This document shows positions 1-10,278 of a stretch of 64,000 nucleotides of DNA, piece after piece (the first letter of the stretch is position 1; each line of letters starts with the position of its first letter). The stretch comes from Mycocentrospora acerina (taxonomy: Eukaryota > Ascomycota > Dothideomycetes > Pleosporales): NCBI GenBank assembly GCA_022701365.1, contig JAKUHH010000250.1:491533-555532 (forward strand), in the 5' to 3' direction. A model generated the notes under the pieces. That model saw nothing but the letters and a program-made list of their open reading frames with translations. It was not told the DNA's origin and did no database searches. The position numbers and the translations under genes were made by a program.

Positions 1-1092
1 CTGCTGGTTCCTGCGTTGGTGTTTCCTCAATAATTATGTCTTCTGCAACAGTCGTCTCCTGTGCTGTGGCGAACTGGGTTGGCGAAAACAATTCATCGTC
101 ATTCACATCTTCGTCCTCTTGTACAACAACCGGCGACTGTCGTGCTTTTGCAGCGCTTTTTGGCGTTATTCCCTTTACTTCTGGGGTTGCCAGCTCATCC
201 TCACTCTCGTCTCCTGGACCAACGCCGATGACGGTGAAGTCGACTTCAGAAGGCGAAGCCGGCGAGAATGTGCGTCGGCCTTTGGGAAGCGTGCCAGGTG
301 TGACAGGTCCAGGGTCGACAGACTTTGATCTGCGAGTGATGGCCTGTCGTGCTGTTCGCGAAAGGCTGCCGCTTCTTGTTGTGGAGGGCGTCTTTTCCGT
401 CGCCCCGCCAGAGGATGCGCGCCTTCTTGCGGCAGACGGAGTAGGAGTGACCTTGGGAGATGCTGATTTGTTCACTGTGGGTTTGCGCGTGGTACTTGTC
501 TCGTCCTCGGCGACAAATGACAGCTCATCCTGCTCCTCGTCGACAGCTTCGCGGATCGGGGAGACGGTCCTGGCAATCCTCCTGCTCTTTTCGACGGAGC
601 CGGCCGTCTCGTCGCGCTCTGGGCTGAGCTCGTCGACAAGGTCCTCAGCGGTGGGTGGTAGTGTGCGTGGCAGCGTGCGTGGAGACGGGCGCTTCCTCTT
701 GCCAGTCTGCGGCGTCACAGTGCGCTCTCTTGGCGTCGCCTTGAACTTTGAGCTGGCGCTGCGCTGGACGGATGCGCTTCGAGGCCGCTGGACGGAGCCG
801 CTCCTCTGGCGTGGGGTGCCTGGGCCTGGCGTGCGGCGCGACGGGGGTGGGGGCGGCAGTGAGGCTTGTTTGGCGCCGAGGGCCCCGAAGTTGAAGCCAA
901 ACGCAGCCTGGACAGACGACGGCCTGGGCGTGTTAGCATGCTGGAGGCGTGCACGTGACAAGGGGCTGCCCACCCAGCGCCGCGCACGCGCTGCTGTCGA
1001 TGCTCGCGGCGGTCTGCGACGGTCAGTAGACGTTGGGGAGGGAGGAAGGGCGAGGCAAGAGGCGGATGGGAGCGCATACCGACGGGCGCCAT
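1..1092 (-). CDS. Unrecognised basic, low-complexity probable nuclear protein (3'-truncated by window edge)
   Basis: Read on the minus strand, one frame stays open from about position 993 to the window edge and gives a Ser/Pro/Arg/Lys-rich protein: proline runs (LPPPPPSRRTPGPG), basic stretches (TPQTGKRKRPSPRT), then acidic patches (DESEDEL, EDEDVNDDEL). This looks like a disordered chromatin, kinetochore or DNA-repair type protein, but I recognise no domain. The likely start is the ATG at 1092 (MAPV), followed by a short intron with donor GTATGC, a CTGAC branch-like site, and an acceptor near 994-996 that restores frame. Other acceptors 10-20 nt away are possible, so exon 1 is uncertain. The C-terminus lies outside the window. 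It is divergent from the gene at 1390, and about 300 bp separates the two starts. The long plus-strand frame over the same interval is its antisense shadow. Confidence 0.6.
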
Positions 1093-1389
1093 GGTGGTGG
1101 GTGCGGGCAATTGGGCGTGTGGGCGGTGGTGGTTGTCGCGTGCACGTGTAGATGTTGGCGTCAATGTCGGTGTCGGTGTTGGTGTTGGTGTTGGTGTTTA
1201 TGACGCCGACGCGTTGGGGAGCCCGGCTAGCAACAAGCTCGGGCACTAAATCCGGAATGCCAAAAGCCATCTTCCGCACAGCATGCCACCACCGTCGACA
1301 AGTGCACTGCTGCTCCTGCCACCGCCGCCCACACTGCTGCTGCCACTCCTCACCCCCACCACCCCCACCGGCCAAGTGCAGCACGTGAC
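1093..1389. promoter_or_regulatory. Shared divergent intergenic region
   Basis: This is the 297 bp between two oppositely directed start codons. It contains a GGTGTT/GGTGTC microsatellite-like run (about 1160-1200) and C-rich tracts near 1320-1375. It presumably carries both promoters. I see no clear TATA box. Confidence 0.4.
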
Positions 1390-2424
1390 ATGGGCTGGCT
1401 CTGGGGCAGCGGCGACAGCCCCGCCCACGACAACCTCGACCCGTCCCTGCGCGACTTTCTCAAGAACGAAGCTCCCACCGGCCCCGCGCCCACGCTGCCA
1501 CCCCAACAGCCCAAGTCCAAGCCCGCCGACACTCGCACGCCCACACAATCACCGCCACAGACATTGACATCACCGTCACCGTCGACATCGACACAACCAC
1601 ACACCCAAACAGCCGCAGACCCCGACAAGCCCCGCGTCCCCCCGCAGTCGCAATTCCAAGACGGCCGCTACGCCCACCTCTGGAAAAACTACACGCCGCA
1701 AAATGTCATCGACGACCGCGGCAAATCGGAGCAGGACCGCCTGCGTGACCTCGTCGATCAGTACAATGCGCGCCAGGGCTCCGTAGGCCGCGCCGCCATG
1801 GAAAATTGCGCCCTCGAGTACATGGAGCAGTTCGAGTGCTTCCGCAATCCCTCGAGTTGGTGGTCGCGCGGTACCATGTGCCACGCCGAGTCGGTCAAAT
1901 TCAATCGCTGCTACGACGTCCAGGGCAAATTCATGAAAGCCCTCGGCTACCTGACCATGGACGCCCGCACCCCAGAGGAGGACGAGCGCATACAAATGCA
2001 CGCCGACAAGCTGTACCAGCAGATGCTGCAGCAAGAGGCTGAAATCGAAGAGGCAAAGAAGCAGGGCCTCCCAGCACCCACATTCGACAGCGTCCTCTCA
2101 AAGAAGAACATCTCCCGCGTTACAGCCGGCAAACCACTCCCAGTCGTCCCCATCGCCGAAGCAACAAAACAAGACGAGGAAGATCTATGGAGTCAGATCA
2201 AGCCAGAATCTCGCAAAGAGTACCAGAGGAAGCTCGCCGAACTGCCCCCAGAAGACCAGGAATTCGAAAAGCTTGCCATGCTAGGAGAACTCAAAGCATC
2301 CACAGGCATGGCCAAAAAGGTAGAAGCCACCTTCATTTCTGAACGTATAGCTCGCATGAAGAGGAAAGAAGCAGGCCAGGCCACACTCGGGGATACAATC
2401 AAAACTTGGTGGGGCTGGGGATAA
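1390..2424 (+). CDS. DUF3128 / Emi1-like twin-CX9C protein, 344 aa
   Basis: This is a single-exon gene. Residues 1-90 are Pro/Thr/Ser-rich and probably disordered, starting MGWLWGSG. The core at about residues 137-195 holds two CX9C motifs: CALEYMEQFEC and CHAESVKFNRC. Together with the surrounding pattern (MENCALEYMEQFECF, then NRCYDVQGKFMKALGYL) they identify the DUF3128 family, also called PANTS-like, which includes yeast Emi1. The remainder is helical and charged. Twin-CX9C proteins are generally oxidised in the mitochondrial intermembrane space, so a mitochondrial role is expected from the family rather than shown here. The start was chosen because MGWLWG is a common N-terminus in the family and follows a stop-rich region. 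The fungal protein is much longer than the compact CHCH core because of the N-terminal tail. It is followed by about 1.3 kb of repeat-bearing spacer. Confidence 0.85.
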   Translation: MGWLWGSGDSPAHDNLDPSLRDFLKNEAPTGPAPTLPPQQPKSKPADTRTPTQSPPQTLTSPSPSTSTQPHTQTAADPDKPRVPPQSQFQDGRYAHLWKNYTPQNVIDDRGKSEQDRLRDLVDQYNARQGSVGRAAMENCALEYMEQFECFRNPSSWWSRGTMCHAESVKFNRCYDVQGKFMKALGYLTMDARTPEEDERIQMHADKLYQQMLQQEAEIEEAKKQGLPAPTFDSVLSKKNISRVTAGKPLPVVPIAEATKQDEEDLWSQIKPESRKEYQRKLAELPPEDQEFEKLAMLGELKASTGMAKKVEATFISERIARMKRKEAGQATLGDTIKTWWGWG

Positions 2425-2659
2425 ATGAGTTGAGAGAATGGAACAGATGAACATGAACAAGATCAAAATGACTGTAAATGCTGTATAACTAACCATTTTG
2501 TACTTTTTAAAAAAAGATACCATTACGATATTCACGTTTGCCAATTTCAACTTTCCACTTACTCACTAATCTCACGCACTTCTTATCTTCCACCTCCCAT
2601 TCACGACTTCCTCAACCGATCGCAAGAATGAAGAAATGGAAATACAAAATAATCCAAAA

Positions 2660-2759
2660 ACATACAACAGCAGGGATTCGCCAGTGGTCACCCACCTGAC
2701 TACTACTAGTCTGCCAGTACGTTGCTTAGATAGGGCTAGGCGAACAGGAAGCCTTGTTT
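2660..2759 (-). pseudogene. 5S rRNA pseudogene, 5' end missing
   Basis: The minus strand matches the 3' four fifths of the intact 5S copies in this window (5810, 17951, 34603), including the GGTGGGTGACCACTGGCGAA segment. It carries a 3-bp TAC insertion and several transitions. It lacks the first 20 or so nucleotides (ACATACGACC...), so it has lost a conserved end and is unlikely to be functional. An LTR relic starts 50 bp further along. Confidence 0.8.
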
Positions 2760-2809
2760 GTTATCTCCTACTTAACTAGCAGAAAGACTCTTAAATTTAC
2801 TGTAAGCAA

Positions 2810-3085
2810 TGTAACGACGCAAGTAAGCAGAAAATGATCTGAATTAGGTCTGATGTCTACTACAAGACTAATAGGCGTGCTAGGACTAGAGAGTATACTA
2901 AAGATACTATTCTCTACACCTATAGATCTTGTACAAAAAGGATACAGAAAAACTACTCTATAAGGATAATCTACCTGCGTCTTTATATACCTTTAGCTTA
3001 AGGCATGCTAAGGTAGGTAGAGGAGGGTATTAGGTGGCTACTGGATAGGTGATGGTTGATTCAGGGGTAAACTATGTGTAACGGT
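2810..3085 (-). repeat. Diverged solo-LTR relic (same family as 14255 and 60596)
   Basis: It starts TGTAACGACGCA and shows long matches to the reverse complement of the LTR at 14255, such as AAAGATACTATTCTCTACAC and GGATACAGAAAAACTACTC. Its far end (GGGGTAA... GTGTAACG) is degraded. Differences are largely C-to-T or G-to-A. No flanking duplication is evident. Confidence 0.7.
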
Positions 3086-3770
3086 CAGGCACCCTGTCCT
3101 TGCTATTAATACTACGTATTAATCCTAATTATACCAAAAAGTAAGCACAAGAGTACCAAAGCAAGTATTCTATGTGTAGTTTAATATATATGGGGCCAGC
3201 ACTATACTTTACCGACTAGATACTATAAGCGAGCTAAACTACGTTGAATGTGCACAAGATTAGTTGTTACACTAAGATGTAATGTTGTAGACATTACATG
3301 TTACTTTACTGGGTATTTCAGTGGTAATTTTTAAATAAGCAAATACCATGTAGAGTGTTACAAAAGTCGATTATATTATTCAAGTAGTAAGAAGCTTCTT
3401 TACAAGTCTATGTTCTTAGTTTTACCGCGCAATAATTAGCAATAATAGGTAAATAGTTTGAAATCAGAGAAAATATTGATAATATTATAATAATTGAATT
3501 TAAAGGTATAACACCAATTAAAATTTTAGATTATTTTTGATCTTCTTGACGTAATGATAATAGAGTTAGGTGTTGTAATAAATGCACCTATATTATGACG
3601 TGTAGCAAGCTGCCGTATGCCCCAAACGCTCCTGGCTGAATCCTTTGTCTTTTCACGCTTGCCAAAGATAGCTGTAGCGGGTTGCTGCCTGCTTGGCGTT
3701 ATTATCTTTACTATAACACGTCCTCGCTCGTCTCCACATTACATATCCAGCACGAGTTAGATTTGCTAAG

Positions 3771-5554
3771 ATGTCCTCCACCTTGACAACTGACGTAATT
3801 GAGCTCCAGACGTTACCAGCTATCGCCTTCCCAAATTCGTCGTGGCCTAAAGACATTTTCAAGCGTTTCAATACCCATTCTGAAGATCGCGAAGCCATCG
3901 ACACTCCCAATGCCCCCGATGACGCCTCTGTGACCCCCTCCCTGGAGGAGCGACCTCTGTCCAAACTCCAATTGGCGATGACCATTCTGCAGCCATCCAT
4001 TGTAAATTTCTTTGGCAGCTTCACATCAGGCATCATCACTGTTGGCCTTCCGATCATTGCATCATCTATATCCCTCCAGCGCTCTCTATACCTCTGGCCA
4101 TCCTCCGTCTACAGTCTCACGTCTGGTGCTACTCTTTTGATCGCCGGTTCCGCTGCCGATATCATCGGCGCGCGACGTGTCGAGGTCTGCGGCATATTCC
4201 TTCTAGGTGTATTTATCCTTTCGTGTGGCTTTTCCCAAACCGGCAATCAGCTTGTCGTATTTCGCGCCCTGCAGGGCATAGCTTTGGCTATGCACATTCC
4301 GGCCTCTGTCTCAATTATCGCGTCGGCCGTGCCCGCAGGCAGGGCACGGAACATCGGCTTCGGTTGCTTGGGTCTGAGCCAGCCGCTAGGGTTTTCATTT
4401 GGCACGGTACTCAGTGGAATCATGATCAAGAGGATTGGATGGCGATCTGGGTTTTACCTGTCGGGAGCTGCAATCTTGATTGTTGCTGCCGCCTCTTGGA
4501 TGACGCTACCCAAGGTTAAGACTGAGGCTGAAGGCATCACAATAAGAGACTTACTAAAGAAGTTGAGGAAAGAAGTCGATTGGGTTGGAGGAACTATTGC
4601 TGGTAGCGGACTGGCATTGTTGTCCTACGTCTTCGCGTGAGTAAATTGAAGCTATTGTACTAAATACCATGGAATCTAAGACTAACCTACTACAGGATGG
4701 TAAGCGCCGACCTGTCCATAATTCGATCTGCAACAACTGCTTCACTGCTTGCTGTCAGCCTCGTGCTGCTCATTGCATTTCCTCTTTGGATGCAATATCG
4801 CGAACGCAAAGGACAATCCGCTCTTGTTCCTAATTCGCTATGGAAAAACCTGCCATTCTCAAGCATCTGCGCGCTTGTTGCATTGTCATATGGCGCGACG
4901 AATTCGATGATGATATTCTCTAGCCTGTAGTAAGCATAAGATTCAAGGATTCAGATACCTAGAAGCCGCTAACCAATTCCTAGTTTTCAAGAAGTCCAGA
5001 ATCATTCCACGCTCATTGCGTCTCTATACCTTCTTCCCAACCTCATTGTCGGCGTGTGTATCAATCTGAGTGTGGGCATCTTCGTCGATCGGCTGCCTGC
5101 AGGCTGGCTTATAGTGGGATCCTCGATACTGTGCGCTCTCGCACCGCTCATGATGGCATTGGTCAACCCAGACTGGAAGTACTATTATCTCGAGCTTTGG
5201 GCGCAGATGCTCGCTCCTTTGGGCACTAATGTACTCTTCACAGTGGGCCTTATCATTGTGAGTGATAACTTCCCTCAGAGAACTCAGGCTCTTGCAGGTG
5301 CTGTCTTCAGCACAGCATCTCAGTTTGGAACAAGCTTGGGGGTTGGAATATGCCAGGTGGTCGCTCTAGGGGTGATGGGATCAGACGTAAACTCGAGCGG
5401 CGATGGAAACAGTGCAACCTCGGATGATGCTCGTAACATGCTGAGGGGGTATCGGGCGGGCTTCTGGACCATGTTCGCCTCGATGGTGTGTTGTGTTCTT
5501 ATTGCGATTGTGGGATTGCGGCGGACCGGCAAGGTGGGCTTGAAGAAGGACTAG
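3771..5554 (+). CDS. MFS transporter, DHA2-like (14-TM drug:H+ antiporter type), 556 aa
   Basis: Three exons, 3771-4636, 4696-4929 and 4984-5554, are joined by introns with GTGAGT/CTACAG and GTAAGC/CCTAG borders. All frames agree across the junctions (YVFA-MVSADLS, FSSL-Y-FQEVQN). A cytosolic N-terminus of about 75 residues precedes a first hydrophobic span (IVNFFGSFTSGIITVGLP). The RALQGIALAMHIPASVSIIA segment corresponds to the motif B/C region of major facilitator antiporters, and loop motif RERKGQSALVP separates the halves. The length of about 556 aa and dense hydrophobic segments fit the 14-helix DHA2 class (ATR1-like). The expected role is proton-coupled efflux of drugs, toxins or small metabolites at the plasma membrane; the substrate cannot be read from sequence. 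No biosynthetic genes adjoin it, so there is no sign of a cluster transporter. A 5S rRNA gene lies 250 bp downstream. Confidence 0.88.
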
Positions 5555-5809
5555 AGTTGTGGATGAATGGAATTCCTTTGGAACATGGTATCTAAAATTC
5601 CTTTAGGTTTCTTAATTTTGATTCGTTAGCTGGTGGAATCAACTGATTCTGAACATGTCTTTTGTATGTGAAATTGATGGAATTTTCGGTCGGCAGTTAC
5701 GGCTTGGCAAGAGGGCAGGTGTTGATGGTACCAAGGTGTACGCCACACTTCAACCAGAGCTTATGATGCCCTAGGAATGAAGACTTGGAAACAAAAAAGA
5801 TGAACAAAA

Positions 5810-5928
5810 ACATACAACAGCGGGGATTCGCCAGTGGTCACCCACCTGACTACTAGTCCGCCGGTACGTTGCTTAAATAGGGCTGAGCGAACGGGAAGCC
5901 TTGTTTTCAACGTCCTATGGTCGTATGT
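5810..5928 (-). rRNA. 5S ribosomal RNA (119 nt)
   Basis: On the minus strand it runs ACATACGACCATAGGACG... to ...CTGTTGTATGT. This is the canonical ascomycete 5S start and end, with the conserved GGTGGGTGACCACTGGCGAA region in the 3' half. A T-run (TTTTTG) follows the 3' end as a pol III terminator. Transcription factor binding is internal. It is one of three essentially identical full-length copies in the window, all on the same strand and dispersed rather than arrayed. Confidence 0.95.
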
Positions 5929-6843
5929 GTTCACTTATCGAGATTGAACGTTTATAGATCAAAGTTGACATGATAGGCTTATAGTAGTTGATGCTTTTTC
6001 TGTCCTACAGCACCCTTTAAAATGCAGGAATTTCAAAATTTAATAATATGATGTCAAGGAATGCTGAATAAAAGAGTCTATAATTCGTAAATAAGAATCA
6101 CAATCAACTGGTCTAGGACATCTGACTATTAAGGTGCGATCATAACAGATTTTAACATGTCTCAGTTAAGAACCAGAATATTACAAACATCTCTACTCTC
6201 TCGGTTTTACAGAAAGCTGCGCGGCAAAAGGGCTAAATACTTAGTTGGTATGTTTGATTATCATGTACTAAAGTCAACGTAATCAGCCCCCTTAGAGCAA
6301 TTATTCTTCCCACCTATTTTCTATGCGTTGGAAATATCTAATCAACAAAAGCGTCTTTTTAATCACACTCATTAGTTGAGAAAAAGCTTGTATTCTCAAA
6401 TGCTGATATGTTCAAAGGAAGAATCTTCCTGTTAAGTATGTATCTGATAGGTCTTCTTTTATTAACCTAAGAGAAGAACAAAACATATCTGATATAAATT
6501 GCAGCTACGTCAAGATATGTGTTTGTGGATATCTGAGGTGGCAGTTGCTTGGTGGTATTGGGAAAAGACCAGGGTTCTGGAGCCCTGTGTAGAAACAGGT
6601 TTTTTTATTTAAAAATAGCCGAGGAATCTAGGTATCACGAACAACGTAAGCACGAGTTCATCAGACCGATACTTCAAGTTCCGAACCAGTCCCTAGCTTA
6701 GGTTTTGGGCTTCTCCTGCCTCCACTATTCACCTGCGCTAGAATGATCAAACAACACTTGAGATGCGCAACCTGCATTGAACCAATACGAGTTAGCCTTG
6801 CATTTGCTACAGCATCATTGCAACGTAAGAAAAGCCATGTGCT
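5929..6843. other. Intergenic spacer without recognisable genes
   Basis: This is about 0.9 kb of AT-rich sequence with no open frame, RNA or repeat I can support. The region next to 6844 presumably includes the promoter of the HET gene. No TATA box is obvious. Confidence 0.5.
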
Positions 6844-9087
6844 ATGGCCACAATGAGGGAAGATTTACACATGTGGTCCCTGGGAGCAGTTGGATTTTGG
6901 CTTCCTGCAGTGCCAGACGAGAATATTGAACCAGGAAAGGCATTGCTTCTCCACGAACTCGTAGCAGTAAGCTGGAGGCGCTTATGCCACTACATGACAG
7001 ACGGAGAGGAGGCCATTGATCGCGACTCACTTCTTACGTTGCAACAAATAATCGCTTTCGAGATGCTTTTCGAGTGGTGGACGGATGCTTCGGCCAAATC
7101 ACGACACGACCTGCTCGACGCATCGTTTGAAGAAAAGCCTCCAGAAGGCGACGGCTACCATGCATCGATGCTGCGGCTTTTCAAAAAGGAGTTCTGGATG
7201 GAAATGTACTATGACCCTGACACCGAAGTGTATGCCGCACGCTTCACGCGCGAACAACTCCGAAGAAATTCCGCGCTTTACGCGTACTGTCAACATTGGG
7301 GTCGAAGAGCTTTCGATATCTGCCAATCGAGTAAAGGGGAGCCAGTGGAGGAGAGAGAAGTCTCTGCGCCGTTACAGTGGTTCTACACGACCGGACCTGT
7401 CATTGAGCCATGCTCATGGCTTGAAGAGGTAACTGATGAGCGGTACTATTGGCCTTACTATCTCTGGAGTGTGAGTGAGCGTCAAACAGTCCAAACATCA
7501 TCACTAGACTCGCTGTCGGATTATGTTGCCATCAGTCACACGTGGGGAAGGTGGCCTCGCGGTGATCTAGTCACTCTGCCTGGTGTGGACTGGAAAATTC
7601 CTGGAAATACCCTGTTTCGCGTAGAGGACTTGCCTGAAATTCTCACGGGTGTTACGGAGATTACGAATTGCGATTACGTGTGGTTTGACTTGTTGTGTAT
7701 ACCGCAAGACAACAGTTTGATTGGCGCTCAGGAAATATCGCGGCAGGCGCAGATCTTCCAGAATGCAACGCAGGCTATTGCTTGGCTCAATGGCGTTGAA
7801 AGCTTGTGTGGGTTGCAGTGTATTCTGCAATGGCAAAGCTTGTTTCTGTTGGACTCACGAGATTGGTCTGCAGAAATGATTGAAGCATCTGAGGCTTTTT
7901 GTGCAGACGCTCAATTGCACCTAATAGGCAAGCATTGTGAACTAGTAGACGCAGTAGATCATAACCCTCTAGATAAGCAACCAATTCCTTGGTTCACCTC
8001 CTTGTGGACTCTGCAAGAACTGTGCTTGCGCCCAGATATGTGGTTGTGTTCACGCAACTGGAAGCCGTTGACACTGTCGGATACTGATACGCAGCCAATC
8101 ACCTTCAGTGGTCTGCTTGCTCTGCAGGAGCTATCCAGAGCCAACGATACCAATATGTATGATGATGTGCCCTGTTTGGACGAGATTGCGCAGTGGGAAG
8201 AAACGACCGGGCTATCCGAGCTGCTCTCGATGGATCGAGTCGCCATTCTGAACTTGGGCGAACGTCGATACTGCCACGGTCGACGTGCAGAAGCTATCAT
8301 GTCTGCTCTAGGTACGACAGCCTGGTACAATGACGGTCTCGCCAGCGGCAAGTACTTGAAAGAGGATTTGTCGACATTTGAGAAGGATCTAATTCTTGAG
8401 AAATACCCACTACCGTTTGTTCGAGAGTTGGCTCAATCGATTCCCGGATTTTTCTTCGGCACATTAATCAAAGAAAATCTTGAAATCGACGATGAAGACG
8501 ACGACGATGATGATGATGAGAACGAGAGTGATACTGAAGACCAGATTGTAGAAGTAGAGGGCAATCCGAGTCTAGAAAATTGCCGTGGATCGCTACTGCC
8601 ATTTGGTAACAAACCTGCATTCTATTGGTCAATGAATCCTGCTTATAGAGAGTCTTATTGGGCGACTCTTGAACACGAGTCCCTTCATTCATGGGAGGTG
8701 AATCTCGACGGTTCTGTCAAAATACTTGAAGCTTGTATTATCAGCTCTTCCACCATTGCAGCGGAGACGTCCAAGGTTAAGTTTCCTGGGCGTGTTTACT
8801 GCAAAGGAGGGCTCGGCCAGGTAGGAAAACACCCCAGGTTAAACGAAGTAGACCTACATGACTGGACTGCGACTCGACCTGTAGAGACGTTCCTTGTTGT
8901 GACGCAGGTAGAAGACCGCTGGCCCTTATCTTGCTATGGTGTTATTCTTGAGCGCAAGACTGATAACGCTCTTGTGATGATGGGTGCCTTCTCGCATGAA
9001 GGGGGTGATTTGGACGACGTTGACGTGTTCCTGCATCGAGAAGAACATGCTCTGAGAACAGTCAACGTAGATTGGGTGGTTCTCTGA
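6844..9087 (+). CDS. HET-domain protein, intact, 747 aa
   Basis: A single long exon. The N-terminal 215 residues show no domain I recognise. The heterokaryon-incompatibility (HET) domain begins near residue 220 with YVAISHTWGRWPRGD, continues with DYVWFDLLCIPQDN (about 280) and QAQIFQNATQAIAWLNG, and includes the later WTLQELCLRPD signature (about 390). A striking acidic tract (DDEDDDDDDDENESDTEDQ) sits near residue 550, and the C-terminal 180 residues are unassigned. HET domains act in allorecognition and trigger cell death or growth inhibition after non-self fusion; a TIR-like NADase mechanism has been proposed for some. It has no stop or frameshift, unlike the other HET loci of this window. 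A second ATG seven bases upstream opens a short frame that ends quickly, so 6844 is preferred. Confidence 0.88.
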   Translation: MATMREDLHMWSLGAVGFWLPAVPDENIEPGKALLLHELVAVSWRRLCHYMTDGEEAIDRDSLLTLQQIIAFEMLFEWWTDASAKSRHDLLDASFEEKPPEGDGYHASMLRLFKKEFWMEMYYDPDTEVYAARFTREQLRRNSALYAYCQHWGRRAFDICQSSKGEPVEEREVSAPLQWFYTTGPVIEPCSWLEEVTDERYYWPYYLWSVSERQTVQTSSLDSLSDYVAISHTWGRWPRGDLVTLPGVDWKIPGNTLFRVEDLPEILTGVTEITNCDYVWFDLLCIPQDNSLIGAQEISRQAQIFQNATQAIAWLNGVESLCGLQCILQWQSLFLLDSRDWSAEMIEASEAFCADAQLHLIGKHCELVDAVDHNPLDKQPIPWFTSLWTLQELCLRPDMWLCSRNWKPLTLSDTDTQPITFSGLLALQELSRANDTNMYDDVPCLDEIAQWEETTGLSELLSMDRVAILNLGERRYCHGRRAEAIMSALGTTAWYNDGLASGKYLKEDLSTFEKDLILEKYPLPFVRELAQSIPGFFFGTLIKENLEIDDEDDDDDDDENESDTEDQIVEVEGNPSLENCRGSLLPFGNKPAFYWSMNPAYRESYWATLEHESLHSWEVNLDGSVKILEACIISSSTIAAETSKVKFPGRVYCKGGLGQVGKHPRLNEVDLHDWTATRPVETFLVVTQVEDRWPLSCYGVILERKTDNALVMMGAFSHEGGDLDDVDVFLHREEHALRTVNVDWVVL

Positions 9088-10278
9088 TTCTAGTTGCTCA
9101 GACCGCAAGCACGCAACTTTAAGGAACAAAGTTATTCTTAGCAGATAAGCAAATGGCCGGGAAAATCGCACGTAGCCCAGTGCGGCCCAGGTGCAGATGT
9201 GATCTCTGCATTAGGTTTTAATAAATAATCTGAAGGTTTGTAGCTCTCAGTCATGGCCTGAAATGCGTATTAAATCTTACCACAAGAACATTGACATTTG
9301 TATTTGTAGTATCGATGTTTGAATGTCCCTTTTACAGCTTTGTTTCAACAACGCCCAAAAACTTCAATTAACGTTTTTTTAAAGATCAGAACCCGGTTCT
9401 AGCAATCATTGCTTAGCATTATAAATTTAATCAAAAATAGTTTAGAAAGATATTTTGCCCGATAAATTTAAAGTTGTGCCTCCTCATTCGCATGAAACAG
9501 CCGTATTAATTGTTTGTAACTTGTGCTTTATCTGCGTTGTTGTTAGAAACCCGCTTACTTCGCGTCGCTGAGCAAGTAGATCCTCTGTATGGGATACACG
9601 TAGAGGAGTAGTATTAGATAGACGAATCGCTGCCTTTCTAGCAACAATTCTTTAGTAGTCTATAGTAATCCCTCAAGATTTCGGATTGTAGCGGATACAA
9701 AAAGTAGGGTATTAAGTTTCCATAGTGACCCGATATAGCCTGCTTTGGTATTCGGTACATAGGAGTAACCTCCGTTGAACCTCATCAGGGTGTATTCCTG
9801 ACAGTTGTTGCAAATTTCTACATTTATCAGGGCAACATTTTAAACTTAAACATGTGAAATTATGCAATTTAGACAATTATTCTAATCGAAAATTGTCAAA
9901 GCGAACACAGTGAATCTATTGGTCTGCTATGACCCTTCTGGCGGGATTATTTGCCCTTGTTTTGGCTACTTGCATTCACATTGCTTCATCCTATTTAACC
10001 CTGTATCAACTTGTTCCGGTGGATATAGGAGAGTAATGCTTGTTTGCTTCCTACAGGAACTTCATTTTGAACGACTGATTTGACCCTCTACCCCTCTATG
10101 CGTTGTCAGAAAATGCCAAGACGCTAATTAAGACGCATGTTAGCTATTGTTTGCGCGTTAAGCCTCGCATCTTACATCTACGCATTCGACACTCCTCTAT
10201 CGAGTCAATCACTACTCACACAGCTACTATAAGTTCGGTTTATAGCTAAGTTGAATTTGAATTAGCACAATCTACACA
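9088..10278. other. Intergenic spacer
   Basis: This 1.2 kb stretch has moderate AT richness and no supported gene. It includes a short hydrophobic-coding stretch on the plus strand around 9930-10010 that lacks an adequate frame. The promoter for the gene at 10279 should lie near its end. Confidence 0.45.

Larger units (their letters stand above)
2425..3770. other. Repeat-bearing intergenic spacer
   Basis: There is no coding sequence I can support. It contains a truncated 5S rRNA relic (2660-2759), a minus-oriented LTR relic (2810-3085) and, from about 3100 to 3600, AT-rich sequence dense in TA dinucleotides. The last 150 bp before 3771 has normal composition and probably holds the MFS promoter. 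Confidence 0.6.

Noticed and set aside
36..1151. Long plus-strand open frame (371 codons) rich in Ser, Gly and Arg
   Set aside because: It is antisense to a minus-strand frame with a far more protein-like composition (basic/acidic low complexity, proline runs), and the plus frame ends in arginine- and tryptophan-rich noise from GC-rich sequence.
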